This document shows positions 1-10,664 of a stretch of 64,000 nt of DNA, one piece after another. The notes under the pieces were generated by a model that was not told where the DNA came from, did no database searches, and worked only from the letters and a program-made list of their open reading frames with translations. The position numbers and the translations under genes were made by a program. This stretch comes from Gnomoniopsis sp. IMI 355080 (Eukaryota; Ascomycota; Sordariomycetes; Diaporthales; Gnomoniaceae): positions 1 through 64,000 of the forward strand of contig JAPEVC010000156.1 in NCBI GenBank assembly GCA_027946555.1, read 5' to 3'. Positions within the stretch are counted from its first letter, which is position 1; each line of letters begins with the position of its first letter.

Positions 1-78
1 TTCTTCTCCTTCTTCTCCTTCTTCTCCTTCTTCTCCTTCTTCTCCTTCTTCTCCTTCTTCTCCTTCTTCTCCTTCTTT
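1..78. repeat. 9-bp microsatellite (TTCTTCTCC)n
   Basis: Eight perfect head-to-tail copies of TTCTTCTCC fill bases 1-72, followed by a broken ninth copy. The array touches the window edge, so its true length is unknown. On the minus strand it would read as Lys/Glu-rich codons just after a stop codon of the decayed gene at 79-2585, so it is probably in that gene's 3' flank. Confidence 0.9.
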
Positions 79-2585
79 CAGTTTAATACTGAAGGCTTCC
101 CGTGTGCCTTCCTGTTTGGCGCGCCTTCCGCTTTCGTAATATCTGCAAAATTTGGAGACTTCCCCCTGCCTACCGCCTCCACCGTGGACCGCGATAACTC
201 GTCCTGTTTCCTAGATTGCAGATCACTTAGTGATATAGAAGCGGCTATCGGAAAGGTTGCCCATAGTCATCTTGGGCTGCCTTTGGATGCCGACCTGGCG
301 GAAGGGACCCTGATTGTCATAGAAGCACGTGTAGCGCATGGCACAGTAAACCTTCGGTTCACAGTCCGGCTCTTGCATCTTTTGTCGAACCGACTTGTCA
401 CGAGCCCATGCGGTGTAGATCGCAAGATGTTCAGGTTCCACTCTCGCGATATTGAGGTCGCGAGCCGTCTTATGGAGTCGGTTCATGTCGAACTGGGAAG
501 TGCGTGAGGCGAGGTATTTGTCCCGTGATTTTTCTGCTTGTTTGCGTGCAGCCAACCAAGCCTCGTAGAGCTCTGCCAATTTGTCACAGAGCTTTTCATA
601 GTCTCGATCAAGGGAGATGGCCAGCTCGTCTATTATGTTTCGAATCTCTATCCAGTCCATGGAGTGGGTGTCAGAGTGCTTGATAGAGAGGATGACACGA
701 TACATTGGGTCGTCTGGATCAACATGGTCGACATCGTTGTCGTCACCGTCTGTATCGGTCTGGTCATCGTCTATCGAACTAGAACGATCCTCGATAGTAA
801 TGACCTCGTCAATCGATGGCTTCTGGCGAATAACGTTTTGAGCCTGTCTCTTGGTCCGAACGGCTGGATCAAAGGAACCCCGGTGTGGTTCCAATGATCA
901 TAGTGGCGGCCGGAGCGGCAGTGGCCGGAGCGATGTCAATGGCCTGTCGCTTTCTGAGCTGGTCTCCTAGAGTAGACAAGTCTGTCTCGACAAGATACAG
1001 GTTGGACTTTTCCAACAGCGAGTCGAAAATTCATGAGGAGTGCGGAGTGGAGGGATTTGTTGCTAATGTCTCTGGGGATATCTTCCGATGGAATATCCTT
1101 GAAGGTAGCGTAGTACTTTGTTGAACATAAATGAACCAAGCAGCTCCTGATGGGGACAGAGCAGGTGTGCGGGTTTAGGACCGAGGAGACACTCAATGTG
1201 GTCAACTTCTTCGCCGGATAGGTTGTCACGGTAGTGAATGGGGGCTTCTCCGAACATTGGGTAAACAATTCGTTGACGGGACCACTTTCGTACGTTGAGC
1301 CCAAAGTTCTCAGCATGGTCCAGTATCTGTGAGAAGCAGGCGCCGCGGGTATCATTGTTGACGGAAGGACGTTCGCGCTTCCCATGCCACTGAGTGACGC
1401 AGAATCGGTCGTCGCATAGGTGAGAGCCATGGTGTGAATCCGCTCAATTCAATCCCTCATCAACACTGTCGAACCGCTCGTGGCCCTCATTGGCAAGCAT
1501 ATTAAGGACAGTCGTGGCCCGCATCAGATTTCTCTTCGTCTTGAGAACGCCGACGCATGGTCTGTAAAGCCGAAATTTCTTGTCATTCGCCACGCAGCTC
1601 GCGAAGTCGAGGTCATGCGTTCCCGGCATATAATCTTGTTTATGAAAACATTGAAAATGCAGTTGTGGGACGAACCAACCGCTTCCAGTATCGATAGCCG
1701 TATTCCATTCATCAGAGTCGAGCCTGGGATTTGAAGGGTCGGGTCCGAGTATGCCTCGATTGATGAGACTGTGTTTCTGAAGACCCAATTCAGAGAGGCG
1801 GCGGTAGAGCTTGAGCAGCTTGCATTGCTCGATGTCTTCATCCTTTGACGTTTCCGAGAGATATCCCGGCCGATTCGTCAGGGCGACGTCCAATTTGGCC
1901 AATGCGTGATTGATAGGATTGCTCAATGTGAAAAGTGTAGGGTCGCGCTTGTAGTTGTCCTGCATGATCGACATCATGCTGTTCGTAGCCTCAAACAGAC
2001 ACTGGATGCCAGCATCCTCTGGAAACAGGGGATCAATCTCTGCCGCAGCCACGATGACAGAATCAAAGACTCGAGAAAACCTCTGGCCATTGAAATACCA
2101 GATATACTTCCCTAAGGTGGAAGTTGCGGGTCTCGACGTGATCTTGTTCTTGGCCCGAAAGGAGGATGCCGCCGCTGGTTTGAACCCGTCATCGCTTGGC
2201 CCGTACATGAGGCATAGGTCAGCCTTGACCTGAGCACATACCATCGTTCGCATCGGCCTCGGAAGGGCAGGCTGTTGCACAGTCCAGAATGGCTCGGGGA
2301 TCTCAACCTCGGTTTCAGCTGTTTGGCGGCGTCCATGTTCCAGACAGTACGAGCTATGTGGTCGAACTGTTGGGCGTGGAGTTCTCGGACCCAGTGTATC
2401 GCATCGCCTGACTGCTTGTATAGGTCCTCGAGGGTGGACATGCGGTTGAAGATTACATGGTAACGAGACGTCTCGTACCAAGGAGTCGGATGCGTCCCCT
2501 CCCTCTTCGCCATCTTGTCGACTGTGGCAAGGGCTCCTCGGGTGTTGGGGTAGGGGAGGGGCGAGATATGCAGAAGATTTGACAA
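79..2585 (-). pseudogene. Decayed hypothetical gene, broken into several frames
   Basis: Coding-like protein is visible on the minus strand but no single frame spans it. It starts near 2585 (Met-Ser-Asn-Leu-Leu). The frame shifts near 2315, inside a stretch whose two halves read MDAAKQ and AETEVEIPEPFW. It continues in a second frame to a TGA at 1446-1444, resumes in the same frame to about 1063 (motif RQRIVYPMFGEAPIHY), uses a third frame at about 895-1030 (motif NLYLVETDLSTLGDQLRKRQ), and returns to the second frame at 894-223. A last piece near 222-79 is in yet another frame. A weak intron (GT at about 1460 to CAG at about 1387) could remove one stop, but nothing removes the frameshifts. 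No domain was recognised. An assembly error is the alternative to true decay. Confidence is for a degenerate gene, not a function. Confidence 0.5.
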
Positions 2586-3040
2586 TGAGTCTTAGGGTAC
2601 AGAAAAGAAAAAGTCCAAGTCAAAAAAGAGTATATCCCTCTTCTAGTGTATTGTCGAAGAAAGTCGGGTAGACCAGACGGATGTCAACTCGAGAGGGGAT
2701 GACGCGAGAACATTTGGGGCCATCTTGACTGGGAGCGAAGTTAGCAGGCGCCTTAAGACTGAGGAAGGTGCTCCCTCAGATGCCAGCAGCCACTCAAGCA
2801 GGGGTACGTGCCACTATCTCCGCGCCTTCCTTGCAAGTCGATTGCCTTATAGGAGGATCTTTATAGAGACACAGGAAGGGTTCTGGCATTTCTGCGAAGG
2901 GGCGGTACAGTGGAGCGGTAACCTAACCCGGACGGCTCAAATGTCTGGAGGATTGTATTTGATGGGCCCTTGTAGTATGCAGCCAGAGGCGCTACCTCTG
3001 TGATAGGTTTACATAACCAATTCCAAGTGACCATCGTCCA
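2586..3040. other. Intergenic stretch, nothing recognised
   Basis: This lies between the decayed gene and the 3' end of the maleylacetate reductase gene. A 92-codon plus-strand reading frame (2725-3003) has no recognisable motif and no splice context. I see no RNA gene or repeat. Confidence 0.5.
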
Positions 3041-4185
3041 TCATAGGTCCGCCCTCGCTGGCTCCCCAGCCCATACTCTTCGAATCAACTCACGAATAGG
3101 CTCTCGCTCGATCTCCCGGGGATTCCAGTACGGATTGCTAACCGCAATATCAGCCGCCTTGTCGACATCGGCCTCCTTCATACCAAACTCCTTCAAGCCC
3201 CTCTTGACCTGCAACTTATCCAACAAAACGTTCAACCCCTGAATAGCATCCCCACCCGACTCCGGCAACGCCTCGGCCAGCTTCGCCATCGCCTCCGGGA
3301 TGCGCGGCGCATTGTACGCGATGGCGTGTGGCAAAACGGCCGTGTGCGTCTCGGCATGCGGCAGGTTGAAGCTCCCGCCGAGGGTGTGGCAGAGCTTGTG
3401 GTGCAGGCTCATCCCCACACTGCCGAGACAGGTGCCGCATAGCCAGGCGCCGTAGAGGGCGGAGGAGCGAGCTTCCTGGGATGAAGGGTCCGTAATGAGC
3501 TGCGGCAGAGCCGTGGCGAGGGCTTTGGTGCCTTCAAGGGCGAGGAGGTTGATGATTGGGTTGGTGTTGCGGGCATACAGTGCCTCGACTGTTTCTCATG
3601 TCAGTTTTGCAATTCAAGCATCAAATTTAAATATGTATGGGGAGTTGTGGTCTTGATCGAACCTGCATGTGCGATGGCATTGACACCGCTGACAGCACTC
3701 ATGCCCACGGGTAACGTCATGGTCAAGTCAACATCATAAATGACCGTGCCAGGCAAAATCTTCGGATCACTCCGTGTCTTCTTGACCCCATCGGCCGTTT
3801 CGCCCAGAATAGGCGTCATCTCACTCCCAGCATACGTCGTAGGGATCGAAATGTGCGGCAGGCCCGTCCGGATGCTGATGGCCTTGCCCAAGCCGGTTGT
3901 GCTGCCGCCGCCAATGGACACCACGCAGTCTGCGCCCTGCGACTTGGCGTAGTCGACCGCCGTGTCGGTGACGTTGGTCGGGGTGTGCATGGTGGCTTTG
4001 TTGAACACGCCGGCCACCTTGCCGTTGAGGATGGTCTTGAGGTCGTCTGCTTGGCTGACTTGCTCCGGCGTCGAGAGCAGTAGAGGCGCGCTGAGTTTTT
4101 GCCGCTCTAGTTCGGCGGGCAGCTTCTTGATGGTGCCGCGCCCGAAGATCACGCGACCTGGGTTGGAATTGTATTCAAAATCCAT
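3041..4185 (-). CDS. Maleylacetate reductase (iron-containing alcohol dehydrogenase family)
   Basis: Predicted to reduce maleylacetate to 3-oxoadipate with NAD(P)H, the lower step of hydroxyquinol and resorcinol catabolism. Two exons, 4185-3663 and 3588-3041, joined across a 74-bp intron (donor GTTCGA, acceptor AAACAG, phase 1), give 356 residues, the usual family length. The N-terminus has the family start (GRVIFGRGTIKKLP), then the nucleotide-binding GGGS (SIGGGSTTGLGK) and IPTTYAGSEMTPI. The second exon has the His-rich metal/active-site region (SLHHKLCHTLGG, then NLPHAETHT). The first ATG that fits the family is at 4185; an in-frame upstream extension to about 4227 is not conserved-looking. 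No hydroxyquinol dioxygenase or ring hydroxylase is adjacent, so a complete pathway cluster is not present here. The GTTCGA donor is unusual. Confidence 0.9.
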
Positions 4186-4966
4186 GGTGTAGGATGAATT
4201 TGGATAGAGGTGGCGATAATATAGCAAGAGACGGAGTGTGAATGTTCCTTTATAGCGCTGACCACGGGTGAAGTTATTCTGCGTTGTACAGTACGTTTCG
4301 AGATGTATTTCTCCAACACTGAATTAATAAGAATCCCGGATCACTTACAAGGCAAGCCAAAATGATCGTCAAGCTCGCGGCCCGCCAGTGTATTTAAGTG
4401 CCTTCACAGTGACTCCGCATTCAGACGACTGAGGTCCGGATTTACCATGACCCGTCTCAGATCCATAGATCCGAAGCCCGGCTAACCCCCCACCTTGGTT
4501 ATGGCTTGGTCGCGCTTGGCTCAAAGTGTAGGCTTGAAATGTACGAGCACAGAAACAAACACAACGGTACAGTCTCACCAAACACTTTGGAGCTTACAGT
4601 CGCTATCATTAAACTGGCGGTTTCTTCGGAGTTCTGATTGGAATAGGGAGCGTAGATTCCAGTCATTCTTAAATGCCAATTTGACTTGACGATTCCCGAG
4701 CTAGCCTATGAAGTTCATCGCGGCAACGCAAGGGCTCCACAGTCTTCTGCGGCCACAGAGTGCTTACTACGACTCAATATCCGCCATGCAGATGGGAAAA
4801 CCAAACAGGCTTCCTGGGATCTCTAGTAGCACAATTTTAGATTCCACGTATAGATATATATACATTGTTCGTCGGTTCAACGACTAATTAACTATCCAGG
4901 TAGTTACACGAATCGAATAATATCTCATTGTAGCGACCATATCTTCTGGAGACTATAGATATGGTC
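4186..4966. other. Intergenic region between maleylacetate reductase and the small secreted gene
   Basis: This contains the maleylacetate reductase promoter and the 3' side of the small cysteine-rich gene. Short reading frames here have no domain or splice support. I see no RNA gene. Confidence 0.5.
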
Positions 4967-5375
4967 TTAGTTGTGGAAGTAACAACTGGTGCGGTCCTGG
5001 GCCTCAAAAGCGCTGGCGCACTTATAGCTGCCTCCGGCGCTAGAAAGAACAAAATGGGAATGTCAGCCAACAGGGCAGTTCAGTGAAAATGTAGCGATAC
5101 TATAAGCAAGACAATCACGTACCTGCAAGACTCGCCGTCCAAGCTCACGGCACTCGAGCAAAAGTCGTCGCAGTCCTGTTGCACGGACTTTCCAACGTTC
5201 TGTTCCCATTTATCAGCTGGTGAAACTAAACCTGGCGTAATACACATCAAAAGGAAAAACTTACAGAGTAGACGCAGCAGTGGCTGCCGTCGCTCTTGAG
5301 GCATTGACAGTATTCGCAGGCCGAGGCGACCATGGCACTGGCAAGCAGAATAGCGAGAGAGAAGATCTTGACCAT
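4967..5375 (-). CDS. Small secreted cysteine-rich protein (effector-like), 86 aa
   Basis: I assembled this gene from three short exons: 5375-5265, 5199-5123 and 5039-4967, with introns of 65 and 83 bp (GTAAGT...ACAG and GTACGT...CTAG). Phases agree and give 86 residues. A hydrophobic signal peptide (MVKIFSLAILLASAMVASA) is followed directly by Cys. The mature protein of about 67 residues has ten cysteines, in order CEYCQC, HCC, DCDDFC, ESC, YKC and TSC. Ten Cys suggests up to five disulfides. Such proteins are typical of fungal effectors, antimicrobial peptides or surface proteins; I do not recognise a named family and assign no activity. A TATATATA run lies about 115 bp upstream. The whole protein is invisible to a simple long-ORF scan because no exon exceeds 37 codons. 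Confidence 0.85.
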
Positions 5376-5490
5376 TTTGACGGGATTTGAAGTGGTAAAC
5401 TGTTAGGATTGTATAGAAGAAAGAGGCTGTGATGGCTTGAATTTATTGATCTATAGAGTGAAATGCAGCAGACAAGCTACTGCTCAGGTG

Positions 5491-5500
5491 TATATATATC
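5491..5500 (-). promoter_or_regulatory. TATA-like element upstream of the small secreted gene
   Basis: An alternating TATATATATC run sits about 116-125 bp upstream of the ATG at 5375, a reasonable distance for a fungal core promoter with a short 5' UTR. Position is the only evidence. Confidence 0.45.
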
Positions 5501-8385
5501 TGCTGAAAATCGCATAAATGTACAAAATGTTGTCCAAAATACATTTCGTGAGGATTCACCGATCTGAAGACCCACTGAGACCTTCTGAGTTCCCACTCCA
5601 ACCCCCTACACTGAGGCTTCGCTTCACGAATCGTAGTTCCTTTTGCAGCAATACAATTGACTCGTCGTCAGATTGACGGAATGATAATGTTTCGACTCCT
5701 ATGAAATCTAGATTTATGTCCCGTATCACGCTGATGTGCTTACATAGTGATAAACTATTGAGATTTTGGATAATTAGCGTAAGGATGAATTGATACACCA
5801 CATAGGTAATAATCCCACCATATTTGTGCAATTATGTGAAGAAGGCATGCCGATCAGTGTGCTTCTGTTAAGGTTCTTATCCTGGAAAGGCCCGAGCATC
5901 TGGAGCGCATCACCTGGGAATGCAGTTGAGATAAACATCGCCGTGTAGGTACTGAGGAAAGGAACACCATCAAGATGGAGACGCGTTTTCATACTTATTG
6001 ATGCGCTGGACTCTTGCCACAAGATACCTCGGGATCTACAGAGCTGGTAGCCAGCAAGTATAGCACCCAATGGTCGGACAGTAAGTACGTCTCGGCCTCA
6101 ATCTTTGTAGCTGGCCTTGTTCTGATAGCAGTGATGGGACGTATCTCGAAAGAAAGAAAAAAGTGACGAGGGGTCAGTATTCATCCAAAACAGACGTTCG
6201 GGATTCTCTCACCGGGCAGGCACCAATCTGGATCACTCGTCACCAGCACCTGGGCATATGTTTCTGTGTGTGATCACGCATAAACAGTATCCATGCACAA
6301 AATGCCCGGCATACACCGAGTATTAACGAATACAGGTTGCCAGATCGAAGATTGGGACCGGAAGATTGAATTAAGAATTCGTAGTTGTACAATGTGTCGA
6401 ATCCGAGCGCGGGGGTCTGCAAACAGCTTCTACTGTGGTCCTGCAACCCTCAGAATAACTGATCTATGCTGCATTTTAGTGTGCTGCTATAAAATTATAT
6501 TTTATGCACTACACATCCCTTCGCTGCCTACACTATTCTTCGAGTCTCAGCCTCGGGGCAACCCGTGGACCAATTTGATCGAGGGAGTGTGTAGCCTCTT
6601 ACATCCAAAACTGCTCGAGATAGATTCCTACTCAACAATATGGCTCCACTGGATGATAAGCGGTGATGGAAGAATTTGAGCCCAGAGACGCAAGTATGTA
6701 TCTGTATTGATTGAAATCCGCCTATATCTGACTCTGAACATAAGACGCACAGCTGATTGTGACTGGAACAACTGTTCTTTGACTTATCGGAGTTTACCGG
6801 GGCCCTTGAGCACAATGGGTCATCGATTACTCGTAGGAGCGAATCTCGTGAGGGCCCTGCGCCACGGAGCAAAGGGCCATGAGAGGGTAGAGTGTTGCAA
6901 TACAGGCATATCACATACGATATAGAAGATTTCTAATGGGCAATAGCGATGAAGGCGGACCCGTTGGACCGGGCTTGTGTTACTTCATGTCATACGCGGG
7001 CAGTAGGTGGACATCCACACAATAATGAATGGATACCTGTATATTCTTCTTAGCACAGGGTAAAACTACCTAATGTAAACTAATATAGGACGTACAGCCC
7101 CCGTATACTCATCTTTCACAACGCCAGGCGGCCGCAACTACACGTTGGTGCTCCGCTTTAACGTTTGCACCGAAAGGCTTAGCGCAACGTCAACAGGCTT
7201 ACTTCAGCTGACGTTGGGCGAGGCCAGTCAGAACTCAGGTGTGTATGTTAGTCAAACTTCGGAGATGAGATGTGCGAGCCGAGAATCATGCCATGCAATT
7301 AGACCAGGACAGGGAAGCAAAAACGTTTGTTTCACGGCGTTCAGTTACTAATTAATCAGGATACAAGCAGCATACTGTATTAGGAACCGGACAACCTCAG
7401 CCTGTTATTGATAATTCAGAGTGATTCTCTCGGAGTGGGCGTAAACACTATTTACTTGCATACCATCATTCGCAAGAGATTTGAACACTCTTCAGTTGGA
7501 AAGATGAGGCGAAATACATAAGCGCGAGGTAGAGAACGTTCTCTATCCAAAGGGAAGTCTCCCGGCCCAGTTAGACCATTTAGGACTCGTCGCTGCAGGT
7601 TTCACCATTTCTGTGAGGCTGAGTAAGACTTGACAATATTACCAAAATAATTATACCGGATCGGATTGTGCCACCCATAACCCGCTGCATTAAAGAGGCA
7701 TACGACAGGGTGCGGGGACCGTGGACAGTTGCTGACGTTGAAAAGAATTATATGCAAGCCAACTTGAGAATCAGGTTTACCTCTGAGATTTACGGACCGC
7801 TGGAATGTTGCGTATAGAGCTGAGTTTATCCATACCTAGGTAATTGTCCCCAACACGATGCAACACGGTGTTACCGTTCAGATACGTTGCTAATCACAAC
7901 ACCTGGAGTATGTGTAGATTCAGGAACCTTGAAAGCTGACCATTTACCCAAGAAAGTCGTTACTAAGAACTGTGAAATACTTGAGGTGAGCTCTTACGAG
8001 CTGGAAGCGTGTTTTCACATGTTCTGCGCGGCTACCAAGAATGATGAGTCCGCATGGACGCGGGTTTGAGACTAAAGACTGAGGTAAGAATGTTGTGGAA
8101 GGTCGAAAATGAATAATACGGATTAATTGCGCGTGATATTCCACCTGCGCAGAATAGATAACTGCGTTCAAGTCTCCGGTGATCTTGTGATGAGAAGATC
8201 CATCAACACTTTCTCTCTTTACCCACTTGCAGCCTTGACTCAAAGCTTCTCATGTGTATTCATCTCTTATTCCCTCAGACTTGGTCATATCCTTCAATTA
8301 TTTGCTTCTTCGTTTGAGAACACCTCCACGTCCATTGGAGGCTTCCCCGTTACTCGAATGGTGTTCGAGCCAACAGCCTCTCACC
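5501..8385. other. Gene-poor region of about 2.9 kb
   Basis: I see no gene I can support. Several minus-strand frames of 68-128 codons lie at 5556-6914 (for example one containing LYSLILGVCRAFCAWILFM at 6240-6446), but they have no conserved motif, many begin without ATG, and they do not join by plausible introns. An ACCTAGGT palindrome sits at 7834-7841. The region could hold relics of a decayed gene or transposon, but that is not shown. Confidence 0.4.
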
Positions 8386-9533
8386 ATGTCCAATCTCATT
8401 CTTGTCCTACTCTCTGTCGTAGTAGTGCAGGCACACGGCTTTACAAGCCGTGCCCTCCTGGAGCTTCAGCATGCTTCAGCCCGCTCTACCCCATCCACAA
8501 TTCTCCTCGGCGATCTTGCCACCGCCAACGCCAACCTCACCTCCACAGGCAGCGATATTTCCTCCATCCTAACCGGCGCGGTCTCTGCTATCGCCGACCC
8601 GACACCTGACTACCACCCTCCTGGCACACAAGACTCCTCTTCTTGCGCAGCCGACACTTGCTGCATCTGGCACTACCTGACCACCTCTCTTCACGCAGCG
8701 TTCCTCGTTCCCGACGATAGTGGTGGTGGAGGAGGAGGAGGAGAGACCGCAGGTTGCAACAGCCTTGCCCGGGGCGCCATCCGCCTTGGCTTCCACGATG
8801 CCGCAACCTGGAACATCTCGCTCCCCACCGGCGGCGCAGACGGCTCGATTGTCCTCAACCCAGCCGAGGCCGCTCGCCTCGACAACCGCGGGCTCGAGGA
8901 CATCATTGCGCAGACGGCGGCGTGGTACGCGCAGTGGAAGGGCTATGGCGTCGGCATGGCTGATCTCATCCAGCTGTCCGCCATCACGGCCGTGGCATCG
9001 TGTCCTGGTGGGGGCCCGAGGATCAAGGCCTTTGTAGGGCGGCAGGATAGCGCTGTGCTACCGCCAGAGGGCCTGATTCCTAGTCCCCACGCCGATGCGG
9101 AGGTGAATATCAAATTGTTTGAGGCAAAGACTTTTAGCGCGGCGGATTTGGTCGCGCTGCTGGGTGCCCATACGGTTAGTCGACAGTTCTTTGTCGATCC
9201 GACCCGGGCGGGGGATGCGCAGGATACGACGGATGGGGTGTGGGATACAACGTACTATGGCGTGACGGCAAGCCCAGTGACGCCGCCGGGCGTATTCAAG
9301 TTTTCCAGCGATGTGTCGTTGGCACACTATCCGGGGACGAATGGGACGTGGCAGTCTTTTGAGAAGAGTTTGGAGCTGTGGAATGCGGTAAGTAGTCGTC
9401 GGACGATCTTGGGCACACATGAACGTTGCTGACTCCCAAGACATAGGCCTTTGCTTCAGCATATTTCAGAATGAGTTTGCTAGGTGTCAACAATCTGAAC
9501 CAGTTGACGGACTGCTCAAGAGCCCTGCCCTGA
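8386..9533 (+). CDS. Secreted class II heme peroxidase (lignin/manganese-peroxidase-like, AA2)
   Basis: Predicted extracellular heme peroxidase oxidising phenolic or lignin-like substrates with H2O2. Exons 8386-9387 and 9447-9533, separated by a 59-bp GTAAGT...ATAG intron (phase 0), give 362 residues. The start at 8386 begins a clear signal peptide (MSNLILVLLSVVVVQAHG); the frame is open upstream to 8254 but that part is not signal-like. Key residues seen are the distal Arg/His (RLGFHDAATW, His about 137), the calcium-site-like GGADGSI, and the proximal heme ligand (LLGAHTVSRQFF, His about 262). CC at the start of the mature domain matches the class II disulfide pattern. A run of seven glycines precedes the distal helix. 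Whether Mn2+ or a surface Trp is used cannot be decided here. Confidence 0.9.
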
Positions 9534-9926
9534 CTCTTTGCATGATCACCTAACCTCAGCGTGGCACTTTGATGCAGCCTCCCAGACATGGATGGATTTC
9601 GTCAAATTACCTACATCACCGTCTGGGATATCCTCCTATCTTTCCCTGATCTCAAGTTGAGATGGTCTTGGGCTCTTGGAATGAAGGACTGGATGCCTCA
9701 TAGCACTTTTGATGATGACCAACCACAGCTATTATCCTCTCCATGAATATTATTGGAATGTCGTATTGACCTGGTCTAGGCCTTATAGGGTGGTAGTGGT
9801 ATAGCGCAGCGTAACCTGTAACAGACCGACGTCATCCTCTGCAGGATATCTTATGACAATGTCACCAAGCAATCTGCCAACTTTCCAACCCGCCAGCTTG
9901 CTTGCTGCATTATAGCTGCCAAGAAC
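9534..9926. other. Intergenic, nothing recognised
   Basis: This separates the peroxidase from the PMP3-type gene. Apart from the TATA element just beyond, I see no conserved site or frame. Confidence 0.4.
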
Positions 9927-9936
9927 TATATAAATA
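9927..9936 (+). promoter_or_regulatory. TATA box of the PMP3-like gene
   Basis: TATATAAATA lies 141-150 bp upstream of the ATG at 10077. It is a near-consensus TATA element at a plausible spacing. Confidence 0.6.
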
Positions 9937-10076
9937 ATTCCTTCTTCCAACTAGCTAGCTTGACTTTACCTTTGCCCAAAGCAAACACACCAACCGCTTC
10001 AAGTCTCCTGTCTCCTGCGTTACCTATAGGAAATCTTTGTACCCAAGTCTGTCACGAACTTGACATTTCTACAACC

Positions 10077-10247
10077 ATGGCCACCGAGACGGAATACAAC
10101 CTGATTGATATCCTCATCGCCGTCTTCCTCCCTCCGCTGGGTGTCTTCCTGAAGCGCGGATGTGGCGGCGCCCTATTTTTGAACATCGTCCTCACCGTTT
10201 TGGGATATATCCCCGGAATCATCCACGCCGTATATATTATTATGTAA
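10077..10247 (+). CDS. PMP3/UPF0057 small hydrophobic plasma-membrane protein
   Basis: A 56-residue intronless protein with the PMP3 family shape: a short polar N-terminus, then two membrane helices. The family signature is clear: ILIAVFLPPLGVFLKRGCG followed by LTVLGYIPGIIHAVYII. In yeast Pmp3 affects membrane potential and cation tolerance, and family members are often stress-induced. I chose the ATG at 10077 because it starts the conserved domain at family length; the same frame is open upstream to 9960 without similarity. A TATA box is well placed. Confidence 0.93.
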   Translation: MATETEYNLIDILIAVFLPPLGVFLKRGCGGALFLNIVLTVLGYIPGIIHAVYIIM

Positions 10248-10664
10248 ACTTCACACACCTCTAATTCTCAGAGTCTAATTGAATGAAATCACGGAGCGCT
10301 GCTAACTGGGCTGCCCGTTGGCATGTAGGACGCGGAGGGGTCAGGTTGTCTGAGGGAACATTCGAAAGACTGCTGTTTGGTACAGTACATGTGAAATTGG
10401 GAGTTCGGTATCATGATGGACGATTAATATTGTGAGAAAGAGAATCTCGATCTCAGGAGAGACTAGATAATGACTATGTGTATGATGATAAGATGTTGGA
10501 CTACATACTGGCTTAATTCATTGCAGTGTGCTAATACCATCGGCTCTGAAGAAGTCAATCATGAGAGGGTGTTGTAGTCTTAGTGTCCAATTCCGGTCTA
10601 CGCTCCTCTATCATCCTCTCACAGTATGCCGTTCCAAATCCTTATCCACGGGCGCATCGCGAAA
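10248..10664. other. Short intergenic region
   Basis: This contains the 3' ends of the convergent PMP3-like and beta-galactosidase genes. Nothing else was recognised. Confidence 0.4.

Noticed and set aside
2725..3003. 92-codon plus-strand frame
   Set aside because: No domain, no conserved start context, and it lies between two minus-strand genes.
5556..6914. Possible decayed membrane-protein gene
   Set aside because: Hydrophobic pieces occur in different frames without ATG starts or joinable introns, so I could not support a gene.
7836..7840. CCTAGG (AvrII-type) enrichment
   Set aside because: The 6-mer alone is near its chance count (about 16 in 64 kb); only the longer 8-mer ACCTAGGT is unusual.
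8254..8385. N-terminal extension of the peroxidase
   Set aside because: The frame is open upstream but the sequence is not signal-like; the ATG at 8386 starts a typical signal peptide.
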